From Trochalopteron elliotii (Eukaryota; Chordata; Aves; Passeriformes; Leiothrichidae): a stretch of 64,000 nt of DNA. Of the stretch, positions 49,494 through 62,000 are shown in pieces. Position 1 is the first letter of the stretch. Every line of letters starts with the position of its first letter. A model generated the notes under the pieces. It was given only the letters and a program-made list of their open reading frames with translations. It was not told where the DNA came from and searched no databases. Position numbers and translations under genes: made by a program. The stretch is taken from contig JANPWX010000129.1 in assembly GCA_024734555.1 (NCBI GenBank), positions 390,652 to 454,651 of the forward strand, in the 5' to 3' direction.

Positions 49494-52400
49494 GGCTGTA
49501 CCAATATGTTTGCACATTACTGTTACTGCTGTCTTAAAATCAAGGTTAAAGCAATCACAGTAGGGCCGTGCAGAATGAATGATAATTGAAAGTGCACCTA
49601 GCAGGATGCTCTTGATATTCTATAAACAAACAAAGCAGAATCTTTATTCATTATTTATCACTTGTTCTTTGTGACATTTCTTTGCAGGATGTATCTTTTT
49701 CCTTTCACGGAGCTGAGCCAAAACATATGTCAGGCCAGATGCATACATTTACCTCTCTCCTTTTCTCCCACGCTGAATCACAATCACTTTGATTTTGCCC
49801 AAAGTGTGCTTTCCTTATGAATTTACTCCATTTGCAGAGAGTGCCATACAGAAGGTTTTTAATATTGGCACACAAGACTTTGGTACCTAAGTGTTCTATC
49901 AGTGCCCTGGTATTCCAAGATGTATTAAAAAGAAATTAAATCAGTTAAATTTGCTGACCCAAAATGTTAGGCTTCTGGGTAGAAAAAAATCTAGATTGCC
50001 TGACTAAAAATCATGCATCCCCCCCCCCGGGTTGTGGTGTGGCATCCTCTTTACAGCTGACAGGCTGGAGAACAGCTCTTCTCACAGGATACAGGTGTCC
50101 TGTTTGTTCCATTTATGAATATTTATGAAGTAGTTCCAACTCTTCTGTATCTCTGTTAACAGCTGTAGCTATTTGCCTCTGGTCAGCATGGATTTGAGTC
50201 TTTATGTCTTTAGCAAGCCATGTGAACTTCCTGTACTCTAACCTGTAATCTTTGCTGGTGTCTATCTCATTTATGCCATCCCTAGATTTACAAGCTGGCT
50301 TTGTTTTTATCATTGCCTTTATTTCTTTACCCAACCAAAAGCTGCCTGGAGTTCTCTTCCTTCTTCACAGGATGGCTTTGATTTTAAACAAGATTTAACC
50401 ATATTTTTCTGCATGAGTTCTCTTCCCATTCCATCTCTCATATTTTCTTCTGGTTTGCCAAGTGAAGCCCTTAGAACTACATATGCATATGTGTTTTGAT
50501 TGGAATATTTTTCTCTTCTCTCAGGCTGCCCCTGGCAGGGTCAAGGTTCCTGTTCCTCAGGCAACAGCCCGTGCCTACTCCAGTGTTTTATCTGACCTTC
50601 TGCATCATCCCCAGGGCACAGCTGACTTATTCCAGGTGGGCTGTGCCACCTTCTAGGTTTGAAAGGCCCTTGCTGAAGTCAGTGGAAAAATGCCAGCTTC
50701 CTTGAATGAACTTCATGTTGAAAACTACTTTTTGGAACCCCAAACTGTTTTATTTCTACCTCCCTTAAAAAAAATAACTTAAAAGAAGAAAAAATCCTTC
50801 AGAACAGAATTGTTTTCATACTCTTTGTTCTCTTGCTTTGGTTGCTTTTGATTGGGATATAGCTTTGCAATCCTGTGAGGAGTAATGTCTCATTGTCCTT
50901 TGCTCTTTCTTACATTCTGGTATAAATCAATGAGGTTCTGCTATGTACATATCTTCTGATCTGTGAAGAAACTAATTTAATTCCAAATTAACTGCTCTCA
51001 AAAGTACCTTTTTTCCTTCTTCATTTCAACACACTGCAAAGCTACAAGTAACTGTAGACCAATTTTAATGAGAACAGTGGAAGGAGATAAATGTCAGTAT
51101 ATGTCAGAGCATCTTAATTTCTGACTGGTTTAGTGAGCGAGGAGGGCATTACTGAGATCCCTTCCATATTCATAAATTCTGTCCAGCTTCTCACTGCTCT
51201 TCAGAAGCCCCCTGATCTTCACCTTAACTTCCCTAACCCAGAGTCCTCCAGCTTCTCTGATCCTCCCATTTCATCCCCTTCAGTTATTTTGTCCTTAATT
51301 TTTTCCTGCCTGGGAACATTAGAATGACTTCAGACAGGTTTCTTTGCCTGCCCTTGGTGTGTCTGTATTTATCTCTCCCCTGATATTTGCATTCTTCAGT
51401 AGACACGGTCGGTTTTGTTCTGTGTTTGTCAAGCAGTTAACAAAGTGAAGAGGTTCAATGTCAAGGGCTTACAGGCAATGATTTTGGCAATAAATATTAG
51501 GATAAAATGTTCAAACATTTCTGCACCAAGACGTTTTGTTAACTCCAGCCTTGTTTTGAGTTTAAACATGAGCATTTAATCAACTTGTTACTTGTAGAAG
51601 GTTTGCTGTCATATTCAGTAGGGGTAAGACAAAACAATTAAGGCATCTACACACAACTTCATTTCAGTGGTCACATGTTCTGTTCTTCTGTTTCCTGCTA
51701 AGTGCCTGTGCCTTGTTCTTGCAGCCTGCAGGAGGTACATCCTACCTCAGAGGCAACCCTGACTATTGGCATAAATCACCAGCCTTCCACATTTATCACC
51801 ATAATGAAGTTTGCAGATGTTATTCCTGTCTCTTTTTCCCTCTGTACACATTCAGAGCAATTCAGACACCATCCCCACTTGCTCTTAGAGGGCAGCCATC
51901 CCAGCATTCTGTCAAGCTGGAAAGGTAGAATTCTGTGCAATAAAGGAAATATCACCATGCATGTATTTACTGTATGAATACAAGAAATTATTTAAATTCT
52001 ACGCATGGTATGAAAGTGGACATGCAAAGATGGTGTTTCCTTACAGCTTTCTATACTGACCTTAACTCTGAGTTGTGTATCTCAGAGTTAAACCTGTCCT
52101 CTGGTTCATGTCTTAAGTCAAGTGCACATCCTCCTTTCTATATTAAAAACAAAAACAATAGAACGAGCTATTTCTCCACCTAATTATCTCAAACTGGCTT
52201 AGAAAAGGCAGGAGATATTTCACAGCTGCATCCCCACGTGCACTGTTTCCACAGATATTCCCCAAAAACCACGAGATGAAACAAATTATTTTTAAGGAGA
52301 TACATAGTTCATGAACATGAACAAAGACTCTCTTAAGTATTCATGAAAAAAACCAAAACATTGTAGTAATTTCCTTTTTTGTAGTGGACTTTTCTTTCGG

Positions 52401-53554
52401 CTGCTCTTTTTGAGCATAAGTCAAGTATCAGCCAGAAGAAAAGAGTGATCAAGTTAAATATTATTTACATACTTATCTTTATCTGCTTTGGCAGTCAAGA
52501 GACAGCAAAAATCCTCTTCATTTTTTACTCTTTCCTTCAATTTTTTGATGTTAGGAGAAAATAGGAATTTGGGCTGGTTTTGGGCTGTGATTTAGTCTGA
52601 TTGCTTCTGCATAGAATGGAGTCAAACTAAGGCAAAGCTTCATTAGCATCACGACATGTACTTGTGCTTAAGTTTCATAATTCTTCCAGGTGTGACAATA
52701 GAAAAGACACGCTTTTTGGTCACAGGGAGAGAAAACTAATTAAGTTTTCATTGAAAATGACAGCAAGTATCTCTGAGAAGAGATTTATTTTTTCCAGCTT
52801 TTGAATTATCTCCAGTTCTGGTATAGTCTAAAAGTTTCAGACCAAGAAGACTGAACCAAGCAGAGCAGAACATCCTTGTAAGAACATCTCCTGTGCCTCA
52901 GAGATTTGTTTGTGTATCTGATGGTAACATAGTTTGTACTTATTCTGGTCCCAGCATCACAGCCTGCTTTTAAAGCAAAGCAGTTTGTGAAACTCAGAGG
53001 CTGCCAAGGTTGTTTAGAGCTGTCAAGCTGGCACAGCAGAGGCCCCTCCAGTGGTACCTGAGATCAGAGGGACTGGATGGCTGCTCACAAAGCACCAGGC
53101 TAAATTCAGGTGTGAGTTAGGAACATCAGGCCTTGGGTTTCAATCATATCAGCTATCAGCAGGGTGAAGGGCTTCGCAGCCAATTGCTGCAAGTTGTGTA
53201 TTCCTGCACTCTGAAGCATCAATAAACTGCAGGAAGCAGCACAGGTAATTTGCCTCTAAAATGGCAATTACAAAAAAAGAAAAGTTTGATGATTTTCTAG
53301 GGCACAGTCCCACAGTAACTATGGCAATATTGTCATTAAAATCACAGAGTTTTTGCCTCATTGAACAAGGTCTACAGGAGCAAGATAATAATGTAAGGAA
53401 AGGTGAAGCATATATGAGGAGAATGTAATTTGTCGTCAAGCGAGTCAAGGAAGTCAAACAATTACCAATGACTTTTGAGAACATACAGAAGTTGAATTTA
53501 AGGCATTTGTGACACAACACCCACACAGCAGCAGCAGGTGTGGAGTGAAATCCT
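49494..53554. other. Non-coding unique sequence
   Basis: No gene is supported. A C10 run lies at 50019-50028. A minus-strand frame at 50113-50334 has a balanced, charged composition but begins without ATG and is unrecognised. Pyrimidine-rich DNA occurs near 51180-51300. The minus-strand frame 53149-53526 is also unrecognised. Confidence 0.6.
50019..50028. repeat. Poly(C) run, 10 bases
   Basis: Uninterrupted C10 followed by GGG. Such runs are prone to sequencing and slippage error. Confidence 0.9.
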
Positions 53555-53795
53555 TTGGTGTCACGGAAGGGCTGAATGGCTGAGGCTGGAAGGGCCCTCT
53601 GGGCTCATCTCCTCCAGCCCCCTGCCCCAGCTGTGTCACCCACAGCAGCAGCAACATTTCCAGATGGTTCTGTACAGCTCCAGGGATGGAGACTCCACAG
53701 CCTATCTGGGCAACCTGTGCCAGTGCTCAGTCACCCCCACAGTGAGAAATGGGGCAGCTCCTGCCTTTCCACGTGTGCCCATTGCCTCTGCTCCC
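53555..53795 (-). mobile_element. CR1 LINE 3' fragment (degraded)
   Basis: The plus strand shows the familiar reverse-complement CR1 3'-end landmarks in order: a GGCTGGAAGGG block, CTCATCTCCTCCAGCCCCCTGCC, a TGTGTCACC block, GGAGACTCCACAGCC, TGGGCAACCTGTGCCAGTGC, TCAGTCACCC, and TGTGCCCATTGCCTCTG. The element therefore lies on the minus strand with its 3' end at the left. CR1 elements encode an endonuclease/reverse transcriptase and are usually 5'-truncated; this copy is only the terminal part, and no open frame of the RT remains. The terminal octamer repeats (ATTCTATG type) expected at the left edge are lost. It is a dead copy. The right boundary is uncertain. Confidence 0.85.
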
Positions 53796-54497
53796 CTGGA
53801 CTCTGTTGATGTACAGGGGGGTCTCAGGTGAGGCCATTGGTGTGTCACACAGCTGGAGGAGACAGCAAAGATTAATGTCCCCAACTGGTGTGACAGACTA
53901 CAAGAGGACCACAGTGACAACTTCCATCCAGCATGGTTTTTATCAATCTTCTTACAGCTCACAAGGCTCCTGATGGATTCCCCCACCTGAAGTTTGTCCA
54001 CTTCAATCCCTTCACCCAGCCTGTCCCAGCAACACCATCCAATTTCACAGAACATATCTGGTGTCACTGGATCCCTGCTATTCTGGGCTTGGCTTACTCT
54101 TGTCACTTTATGACCCTTTACATCTGTGTCCAGCCTTCATATTTTTGAGTCTTACTGCCTTCATTTAAAAGAGGAATAGAAAACTAGAAAACTGATATAG
54201 TCTACTATTTGCAATTGTCAGAAAAGAAAACAGTTATTTCTCACAGAGGGAAATGAAATTCAGCAGCAACGTGGACATGGGCTGTGCTTATTCTCAAAAG
54301 AAATCTCTTCCTGGGTTTCTACTACTTGAGAAGATGTTGAAAATGAGCCTTTAAGACTTGAACTTCAGTCTCATGGACTGACAGAAGCGCAGGAGAGGTT
54401 TCATTATGTAGGAATATTTGGGTGAGGTTTAGCAGATGTTTTTCAGCCACTTGACTGACCAGGTTCTTGGGTTTTTTTGTGTGCCCTACTTTGTATT
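53796..54497. other. Non-coding unique sequence
   Basis: GC-richer DNA adjoining the CR1 fragment, possibly containing further unrecognisable CR1 sequence up to about 53840. No gene is seen. Confidence 0.5.
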
Positions 54498-54554
54498 AAA
54501 AAAAAAAATAAAAAAAAAAAAACACCAAAAAAAAAACACCAAAAAAAAAACCCC
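54498..54554. repeat. A-rich tract with two copies of a 14-mer (CACC + A10)
   Basis: A11, T, A13 and then two exact copies of CACC followed by ten As (54523-54536 and 54537-54550), ending in CCCC. The minus-strand phenylalanine-rich frame across it is an artefact. It may be an expanded retrotransposon tail, but no element is recognised upstream. Confidence 0.85.
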
Positions 54555-57500
54555 TGGGAATATGAGGTAGGGGGAGCTCATTATTTGTCAGGGAGTGTGG
54601 GTGACAGCAAAGTGCAAACTTTGTGAAAAACACGATACTGATGTTTTTATTCACTTTGATTAAACGAGATGCCAGTAACTCTGTTGGAGAAGTGCACACG
54701 ATGAACATTTTTGAACAAAGACACTTCATCCCAGTAACGCTGCTGTCTTGTAATAGGATCAAAGAAAGGGTCATGTGATTTTTGAGAAACAAAGTGTAGA
54801 AGTCCTTCATCTCCTTCATTAGAGGCTAATTGATGAGCCATAGAGACAAAATAGTTGAGGAAGGATCCAAGGATGTTTTCCAGAAAACAAGGACCGATCT
54901 CTGAAGATTACATAGCTGAAAGCTAGCAATGAACATGTGTGTGCAGGTTGCCATAGAATTGGTTGTATGTGCAGTTTGTTCTTAGCTCAACAAGAGTTTT
55001 TAAGGCTCTTGCCAGTAGTTTCAGTTGGGAAAGGACAAAATAGTATCAGATGTTGTGACTTCAAAAGCTCATCATTGCAAGCACAAAAGCCTTTTGGATT
55101 TGGGTTCTTTTTCTTGTGCTTTACATTTTCCATCATGTCTACCCCTGTGAGACTGTGCACACCAGCACAGCTGGAAGGGGGAAGAGAAGGAAGCTGGGTT
55201 CCAGCACTGTCACTGAGCACTGAATGGTCTCTGGACACCCACTGGAGAGCCCACACAAAGTTTGAGTTTACCCTGACCTCCAGCTGACAGAGCCCTTCTC
55301 CCTCTTGTGCACAATAAAGTGCAAATAGCACTTGAGAAAATGTATAATTACAAGTAGCACAAGAGGAGAGGTAACTCCTGAAATCCTACTGCTCCTGGGC
55401 AGCAGTAGAAGAAATGAGTTTCACTGGACAGGCACTATAATTTAAATATCTATTTTGTCCACAGCCATCTGAGCATGAGATGGCAGGAGGGTTCACGTGA
55501 TTTAGCTTCTCCCTGTTCTCCTATAAGAATACTGCCCAAGTTGCCAATTCAGGGCAGGAATAACAGAACGTTCAACATGGTGACAATTTCCCAGCTCCCC
55601 AGTAAGTCTCGGAATTTTCCTTTCTTGGCTTCATAAAACAGTTTTAAACACAAAGCTCTTGGTAACAATCTGATTTCAAAACATAAACCTAATGTACTCT
55701 GTTAATGACTAGGGATATAAAAATATTTCATATTCTATCTACCCTATGAAAATTAACATTGCATTATACTGACTCTTGGCTTGATTTAACAATTTGAATT
55801 GCCAGTTGTGATGTAAAGTTGGATTTCTGTTCTTCTGCTCTTTGACCTCATAGAAGGCGAATTGTAAATGGCACATCTAATTAAAAAAAAAAAAAGAGAG
55901 AGAGAGAAAGGAAAAGTTTATGTGGGCAACAACAACATGTACAAGCAAATGCTGCAAAATTCAATTAAGGCTGAAAGAAAAAACGTTGCACTAGGGAATG
56001 TCTACTGCAGAACAGGGGGACATTTCCTGTGCAATAGTCCTTCGAAGCATACAGGAGTTGGCATCATTCTTGTTAGATCATGTTGGGAGTGCAGCCTTAC
56101 AATTACATGGAAAAGTATTGTTCTTTTTATTTGAAGGCTGGGAAAAGGGATGTGATTCATTGTTTTTAAAGGAAAAAACCAATACAGCTGTGTGTCTTGA
56201 GGGCATCATTACCCTCATAGAGCTTTTTGCTTTCTAGAGCTGATGTTTGAAGCTGGCTCATGTCCACACCAGTTGGAAATCACCACCCTCTGAGACCTGG
56301 TCCTATAACACAAAAAATAGTCTCTAAGGTCAGTGGTAGCTTTGTAGGCAGAGGGGATTCTTAATAAACCTTTCTTAATTGCTGTTCAGTGGCTTTTGTG
56401 AAGTGGGAATTCTCAGTTCAGAGCCCAGTGGATGCAGCAAGGAAAGCACCCAGCAGGACCACAGGTGGTTTTGTCTGGTACCTTAGCTGGGATACAGGAA
56501 CTGAGCAGGTACCTGATAGCTGTGGCCCTGGAATCACAGGGTGTTGCCTCTTGCAAGTGGAGCTGAGTAAAATAAGAACATGGACTGTAATTAAAAAACT
56601 TCCCAGAGAAATTAAAATGTTGAAAAGTATTTTAATATTCCGGTGTGAGGGTATGAGGTAGGGACATTCTTCATTACACTGCCAGTTCTAGAAGAGGAGT
56701 TCTAGAAATGCTTTGGTAAAGACTGACTTATTAAAAACTGCAATGCAGCTCGTTTCACATGAGGGCTGTCACTGTGTTACCTTCAGAAGAACGAGCTAGA
56801 AAATGGATTTTATTCAGTGTTTACATGGGTAGAGAGTCAGATACTGTGGGAGGAGACAAATTAAATTTGAGTTTGATCAATTCATGCTGAAAGCTGAAGA
56901 AAATGGAAGGAGAATGGGAAAAATTAGCTTATTTGTTGTTAATTTATTGCTTTGTTGGTTTGAGCAATGGCTAATGTACCTGTCCAGTGACTTAAGGACA
57001 GGCTGTATTGGGCTTTTTCTGATAGCAGCTGAACATGTATCAACAATTAATGGGGTTTGAAACAGATTTTTCCCTAGAAGAAAGCATCAATTCCATACCA
57101 TAGCCATGCATAAAACTTCTCATAAGATGCAGACCCTCAGCTTTCTGTCCAGTATCAACAAAGTTAAATTCTTGCTCTGTGTCTTCCAAGACAGACTTGT
57201 CTTGGAAGTAGTTATGAAGGCAGAGAGTGCAGTGCATGTGATGGGATGATGGAAGGAAAGAGGGAGAGGATTCAATCTTTTGCTTAAATAACGTTATCAG
57301 CACGTGGCAGAAGTTGGGAAAAGACACCTGTCCTAGAGCACAAGAGGAGAGGCATTTGGAAGTGACAGGCTGGAGCTGTACCTTGCAGCAGTAGCAGTCT
57401 GCTGGCAAGGGAACCTCCTTCACCAGGGCCACTCTGCTGTGTGTGGCATCACCAAGTGGAAAATGGCAATACTGTGCTAAAATACATTTGCACAAGGCAT

Positions 57501-58089
57501 GAGATTGAGCAGCAGAATCCACAAAGGTGGATTTTTCAGGAGAGTGTGTCCCTGTCCAGCACAGTAATTCATCTTCATCTAGTAAGATATAGAGCCCAGT
57601 GAAGCATGCATAAATCATTCCTTGTTTATTCTGTTTGCACTGGGCATGGATGGGATTCAAGTGCTTGGGACACTGTTTATGTCAAAGAGAAGAAATGCTG
57701 CAGTGTTAAGATAAAGAAGGAGAATGCTCCTTTGCTACAGGCAAAACATGCACCTCCATCAGTCTGTAGTCTGCTTCGAACAGAAAATAATGTTTGGAAG
57801 AGCAAAATACTAGTTCTGGAAAAGAATTAACTAACAGTGTTCTGTAGGAATTGAGAAGTTCTGATAGTGCCCCTCGGTGAAAAACACCAGCCTCAAAAGT
57901 GGACTGAGGGAGGAGCTCCTCAGCAGCAATCCCAGCTCCTTAGCTCTTTGCTGGCTGTGGTGCTCACTCATGGGGAGCTTGGGCCTCCTCTCTGAACTCA
58001 GGGTGGCTCAGCCTTCCCAGAGCCTCCTGTGTCCCTCTGATCTCCTGTGAGCACAGTGCAGTGGCACTTGAGTTGTTTGCAGAGTCAAG
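54555..58089. other. Non-coding unique sequence
   Basis: No gene is supported. An A13 run followed by (GA)n lies at 55883-55908. The longest open frame of the window, minus strand 57040-57660, has its first ATG at 57618 and no recognisable domain. The rest is AT-rich unique DNA. Confidence 0.6.
55883..55908. repeat. Poly(A) plus (GA)n microsatellite
   Basis: A13 passes directly into six to seven GA dinucleotides, then AAGGAAAAG. It is a purine-only tract of about 35 bases in all. Confidence 0.85.
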
Positions 58090-58460
58090 ACTTCAAACAC
58101 TCCCGAGACAGCAGCAAATCGCGTTGTAAGGCACGGCGAGTTGTTACAGCATCGCAGTCGTGGTGCTGTGCCAGAGAAATGGGCTGTGCTCCCCCTGCTG
58201 CACTGAAGGATGGCAGGAGCATCCCTTCCTCTTCACACATCCCTACAGTCACAGATGCCTGGGACACTCCAGCGGCAGGCAGAGGGCAGAGGGCAGGGAG
58301 CTGCATCCAGATCTCGTGTGAGTCCCTCGAGTTGTCCGGCTGCCTCTGTGCCCTGTCGTGTGGAGCTCGTGGCCCAGGAGCAGGCACGATGTGCAAGGGC
58401 TGTGGCACACAATGGGTAAATGAAATTAAGTGGTAAGGCTGACGTGCCAAAGCAGCATTT
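58090..58460. promoter_or_regulatory. Isolated CpG-rich patch
   Basis: About fifteen CpGs occur in 360 bases, against near absence in the flanks: seven within 58103-58160 and six within 58310-58390. A small GGCAGAG repeat lies near 58275. Open frames on both strands overlap (58047-58436 plus, 58085-58450 minus) with no known domain, as expected when GC rises. The patch could be a weak CpG island, an alternative or lncRNA promoter, or a CpG-retaining enhancer. There is no TATA box. The function is not shown by the sequence. Confidence 0.3.
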
Positions 58461-58859
58461 TCTAGGCACGGCTCCTAGGAAACTTCACAGGGAATTACGT
58501 ATAAAATTTGTGGCATTATAAAGCATTATAATTCACTGCTATTATATGACCACCAGCTGCTAGCTTAAACCTACTACAATTTCTGCTCTAGAACAACCAA
58601 GCTGAAAGGTAGAATTAAACTCCTTGTGATGGGAGTCACCTTTTTCATATATTTGCACAATATCTAGTGCAGTGGGGCACTAATAACAATAGGAAGTTTC
58701 AGCTTTTAATTTTAATCTTCAGTCTGTCTGGGTTGGCATTTGCCTTTAAGGTGACTTAACATTTTGCATGTAATTACAGTCTCTGGATCTTTGAAAAGAA
58801 CTGTTTCTCTTGAGTTTTCTGAGTGGAATAAAATACACTTATTAGCCTGTAACCTTTTC
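58461..58859. other. Non-coding unique sequence
   Basis: AT-rich DNA with no simple repeats and no gene. Confidence 0.55.
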
Positions 58860-59050
58860 TAAATCCCTCTCCCATATGGTATTCATGTGGCATCACATAC
58901 AACAATATAGGATAATACCCTGAATAATATGGGCTATCATGAATATTGATGAACAGGGTAATTAAGACCTCTGTGCATGGTGTGTGATTACATATGGGCA
59001 GTCTATTGACGTAATTTCTTATGATTAAATCAAAATAATATATGACAAAC
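58860..59050. promoter_or_regulatory. AT-rich patch with TAATTA and TGACGTAA sites
   Basis: TAATTA at 58959-58964 is a core homeodomain site, CATATG near 58992 is an E-box, and TGACGTAA at 59007-59014 is an ATF/CREB-C/EBP-type site, all within about 60 bases of complex, non-repetitive AT-rich sequence. I infer possible regulatory use; these motifs are short and can arise by chance. Confidence 0.15.
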
Positions 59051-62000
59051 ATAAGAGTTCTACCATCTTATCTGATATTTCAATCCATTTCATGTTTGGG
59101 GGAGAACTGAAATATTAATAAGCAGAAAGATCTGGTATTCAAATTAATTCTAGCAGGAAAGAAAACAATTTCACCCTTTTTTTCTTTACCTGTTGACTTG
59201 TGGGACAGATGACAAGTTGATATGTTTCCCTGGAGGCTAACATCTTATGTTCCAGAAACAGGCTTTCATTAAAAAATGATGACTTTTGAGGAGATGTTCA
59301 TATTCATGTGAACAGAGTGCAGGTGCTCATCTTCTCTAGTGCCTACAGACAGCCTGAAACAACCAGTGTGACAAACAAACCACCACAGCTGAAACAGCCC
59401 ATAGCAACTTCAACATCAGTGATGAGGATTTATTCGTGTTCTTGTTGGGTTTGATCTCCCAGCACTATAAAAACTCTGGGGCCACTGATCAATAGATGCT
59501 CTTAAGCCATCAAGGCCAGTCCAGCACTGTGATGAGCAATGTCTGATGGTCACTTAAGCTCCATCTCAAAGTTAACCACACTTTTTGCTGTCACTGCTCA
59601 CAGAACGGGTCTGCTTCACTCTGCTGATTTAAGAGCTTCTTCTAATTTCCATCCTAACTTTCTGCACCAGTTTTACCCAGACATTATTATGCCAAAAATC
59701 TCTTTTTCTTAAATACTTGTGAGCTACCACTGCATATTGATGTCTCCCCCTCGAGTGCTGCAGCTATATCACCTCAACCTTCACCCTGACTATCATGGCA
59801 CAGGCTGTGCATTCACCTGATCATGGGAACAGCTCTTCTCTCCACCTCTTCCACTTGGAATCACTTTCCCTGAACTTTAACCAGCCTTCCAAGTGAGGGT
59901 GTACCTCAGCCATATGAAACAGCATCAACACTTCCATACATCCACCTCTTCTTTCCCTCTCTGAGCACTGCCTGCAGTATTTTCCAGACACATCACTTTG
60001 GCAGCTGACAGACATTCCCTGACTTTGACTGGTCCCCACGTCCTTTCTCACCTCAGTGGTTCCCAGCTGATGAGCTCTCAGTTTGGAGCAGACAGTGGTG
60101 TCATTGATCCTGCAGCGTTCCCTTGCATGCTGAATAACTTCCCACTCCTGTGCAAACTCCTCTGCTTATTGCTCTTTGTTTGTTGCCACAGGGAAGCGGG
60201 GCTGTGCTTTAATGGGTGCTGCGTGCTCAGGAGCACAGAAGGCAGGAGGGATTTTTTTTATATAGAAGAAAGGGAAGGGTGTGAGGAAGTTGAAGGTAGT
60301 GCTAAAGCATGCTGCTTTTCTCAAAAAAAAAAAAAATCGGCTAAATTACCTATTTTCTCCAGAGTTACTTCTGTAAGGAAGAGGAAAGATGAAACTATGA
60401 TGATTTTTCCAGCTGACTGTGAATGACATTCTGCTTTGGGAAGTGTTTGGATTGTTGCTCAACTGAAGTGCTGGGTATAGCAGTTTAATGTTTTCTCTCT
60501 TTGCAATGTACAAGACCATTTTAGAACTTTTTCCTTTGTTATTGGTGGGGAAAATGAATTGATTTTAGGGTAATAATACAAATTCTTCTTAGCCCTATTT
60601 TATTATATATGCTAAAATCAATTTTTAACAGAAGTTTTAATGACATGTTACTTTCTTTAAAAGGGCAAAGATGCTTCAGATTGTTGATTGTGCTTAGAGA
60701 CTTGGTTTCTTTTTCATTTTCTTCCATCCCTATTATCCCTTTCCTGTAAGCAATTTCAATATTGCTAAGGAGCTTTCACTCAAATTGAAATACATTCAAA
60801 ACAACTCACTAAAATTAATACATTCTGAATCAATGCTGCTATTTTTTTTCCTATTTATTAACTTGGAACCTCTGACCCTGATATAATGGGAAGGAATAGT
60901 CTTTTCTCTCTTTTCATAAGCAAATTTCCTGGTAAATTGCAACAGAAAATGCTCAGTCCTCCTCATTAATGGATCTGCCTCAGACTTCACATGACTTGAG
61001 TGGTAAAGGGTGGGTTTGCAGCTTACAACAGGCACACCTAATGAATTCCTGAGCTTCTTGAATTCCAGAGCTGCCCATTTGATCATCGTGCAAAGATGAC
61101 AATTGTCTCGATACCCTGATTAACATGGAACCAAACATATTTATAACAATAGTTTATTCTGAGCCTGGAGATACAACTGCCTTTCTGCTGCCAAGCAGTC
61201 AGCACCCACGGCACATAATTAGCAACTTCCTTCCACTGGTTTGAAAGATGTTACTACAATGTATGCAGATAGTGGGATTTTTTTAGGCTAAGGTGTTGAA
61301 AATTAAATAGAAAGTTCTGAAAAGAAACGATAAATGGGTTTTCCATCTGAAAGCTAGTGACTTTATGGGGAAAATCTGTAAGCGTGGCTGCCTTCCTGTG
61401 TTGCTTGCTACAGAACAGTCATTACATACCACAAGTGAAGGGTATTGTAATAACAATAATGGAAAAATGTAGCTCAGTTGTAAACTTGAACAGTGTTGGG
61501 CTTTTTCTTTCTCTGAGATAGCCTCTTAACTGATTACATTTTTGACCACAAGCATTTCTTAAACCTTAGGGCACACTTTTCTCCTTATTATATAGACGAA
61601 ACTAGCAAAGAAAACCCTTCCCAGTTTAACAAGTTTCTGATTAATCCAAAGAGCATTATAAATCTATAGCAAGTTTGCCTTTTGACTAGTAGCATTTGTA
61701 ATAGCTTTAAAAAAGTAATCATCAAACGACTAATAGCAGGCAGTTGCCTTGATGCTCCTTGTTTTCAAATACCTATCTCAATTTAACGGCTTCCTGCAAG
61801 AAAATGCCAACAAAAATAATACAAATAAAAATGCGAGTTGGGTCAAAAGATGTCTCAAAACTTTGAAATGGCAGGACTGGATAAAGTATTTCATTATTGA
61901 TGAAACAGTGTTGCTATTACAAGTAATGCTCCAAACAATGACATTTCTGATGTGCAGTATAATCAATCTGTCCATTGTATGAGCCACTCGTGCTGGGAGT

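Noticed and set aside
54496..54819. Minus-strand frame ending in a phenylalanine-rich tail
   Set aside because: The tail is the A-rich tract read in reverse, and the rest is unrecognised.
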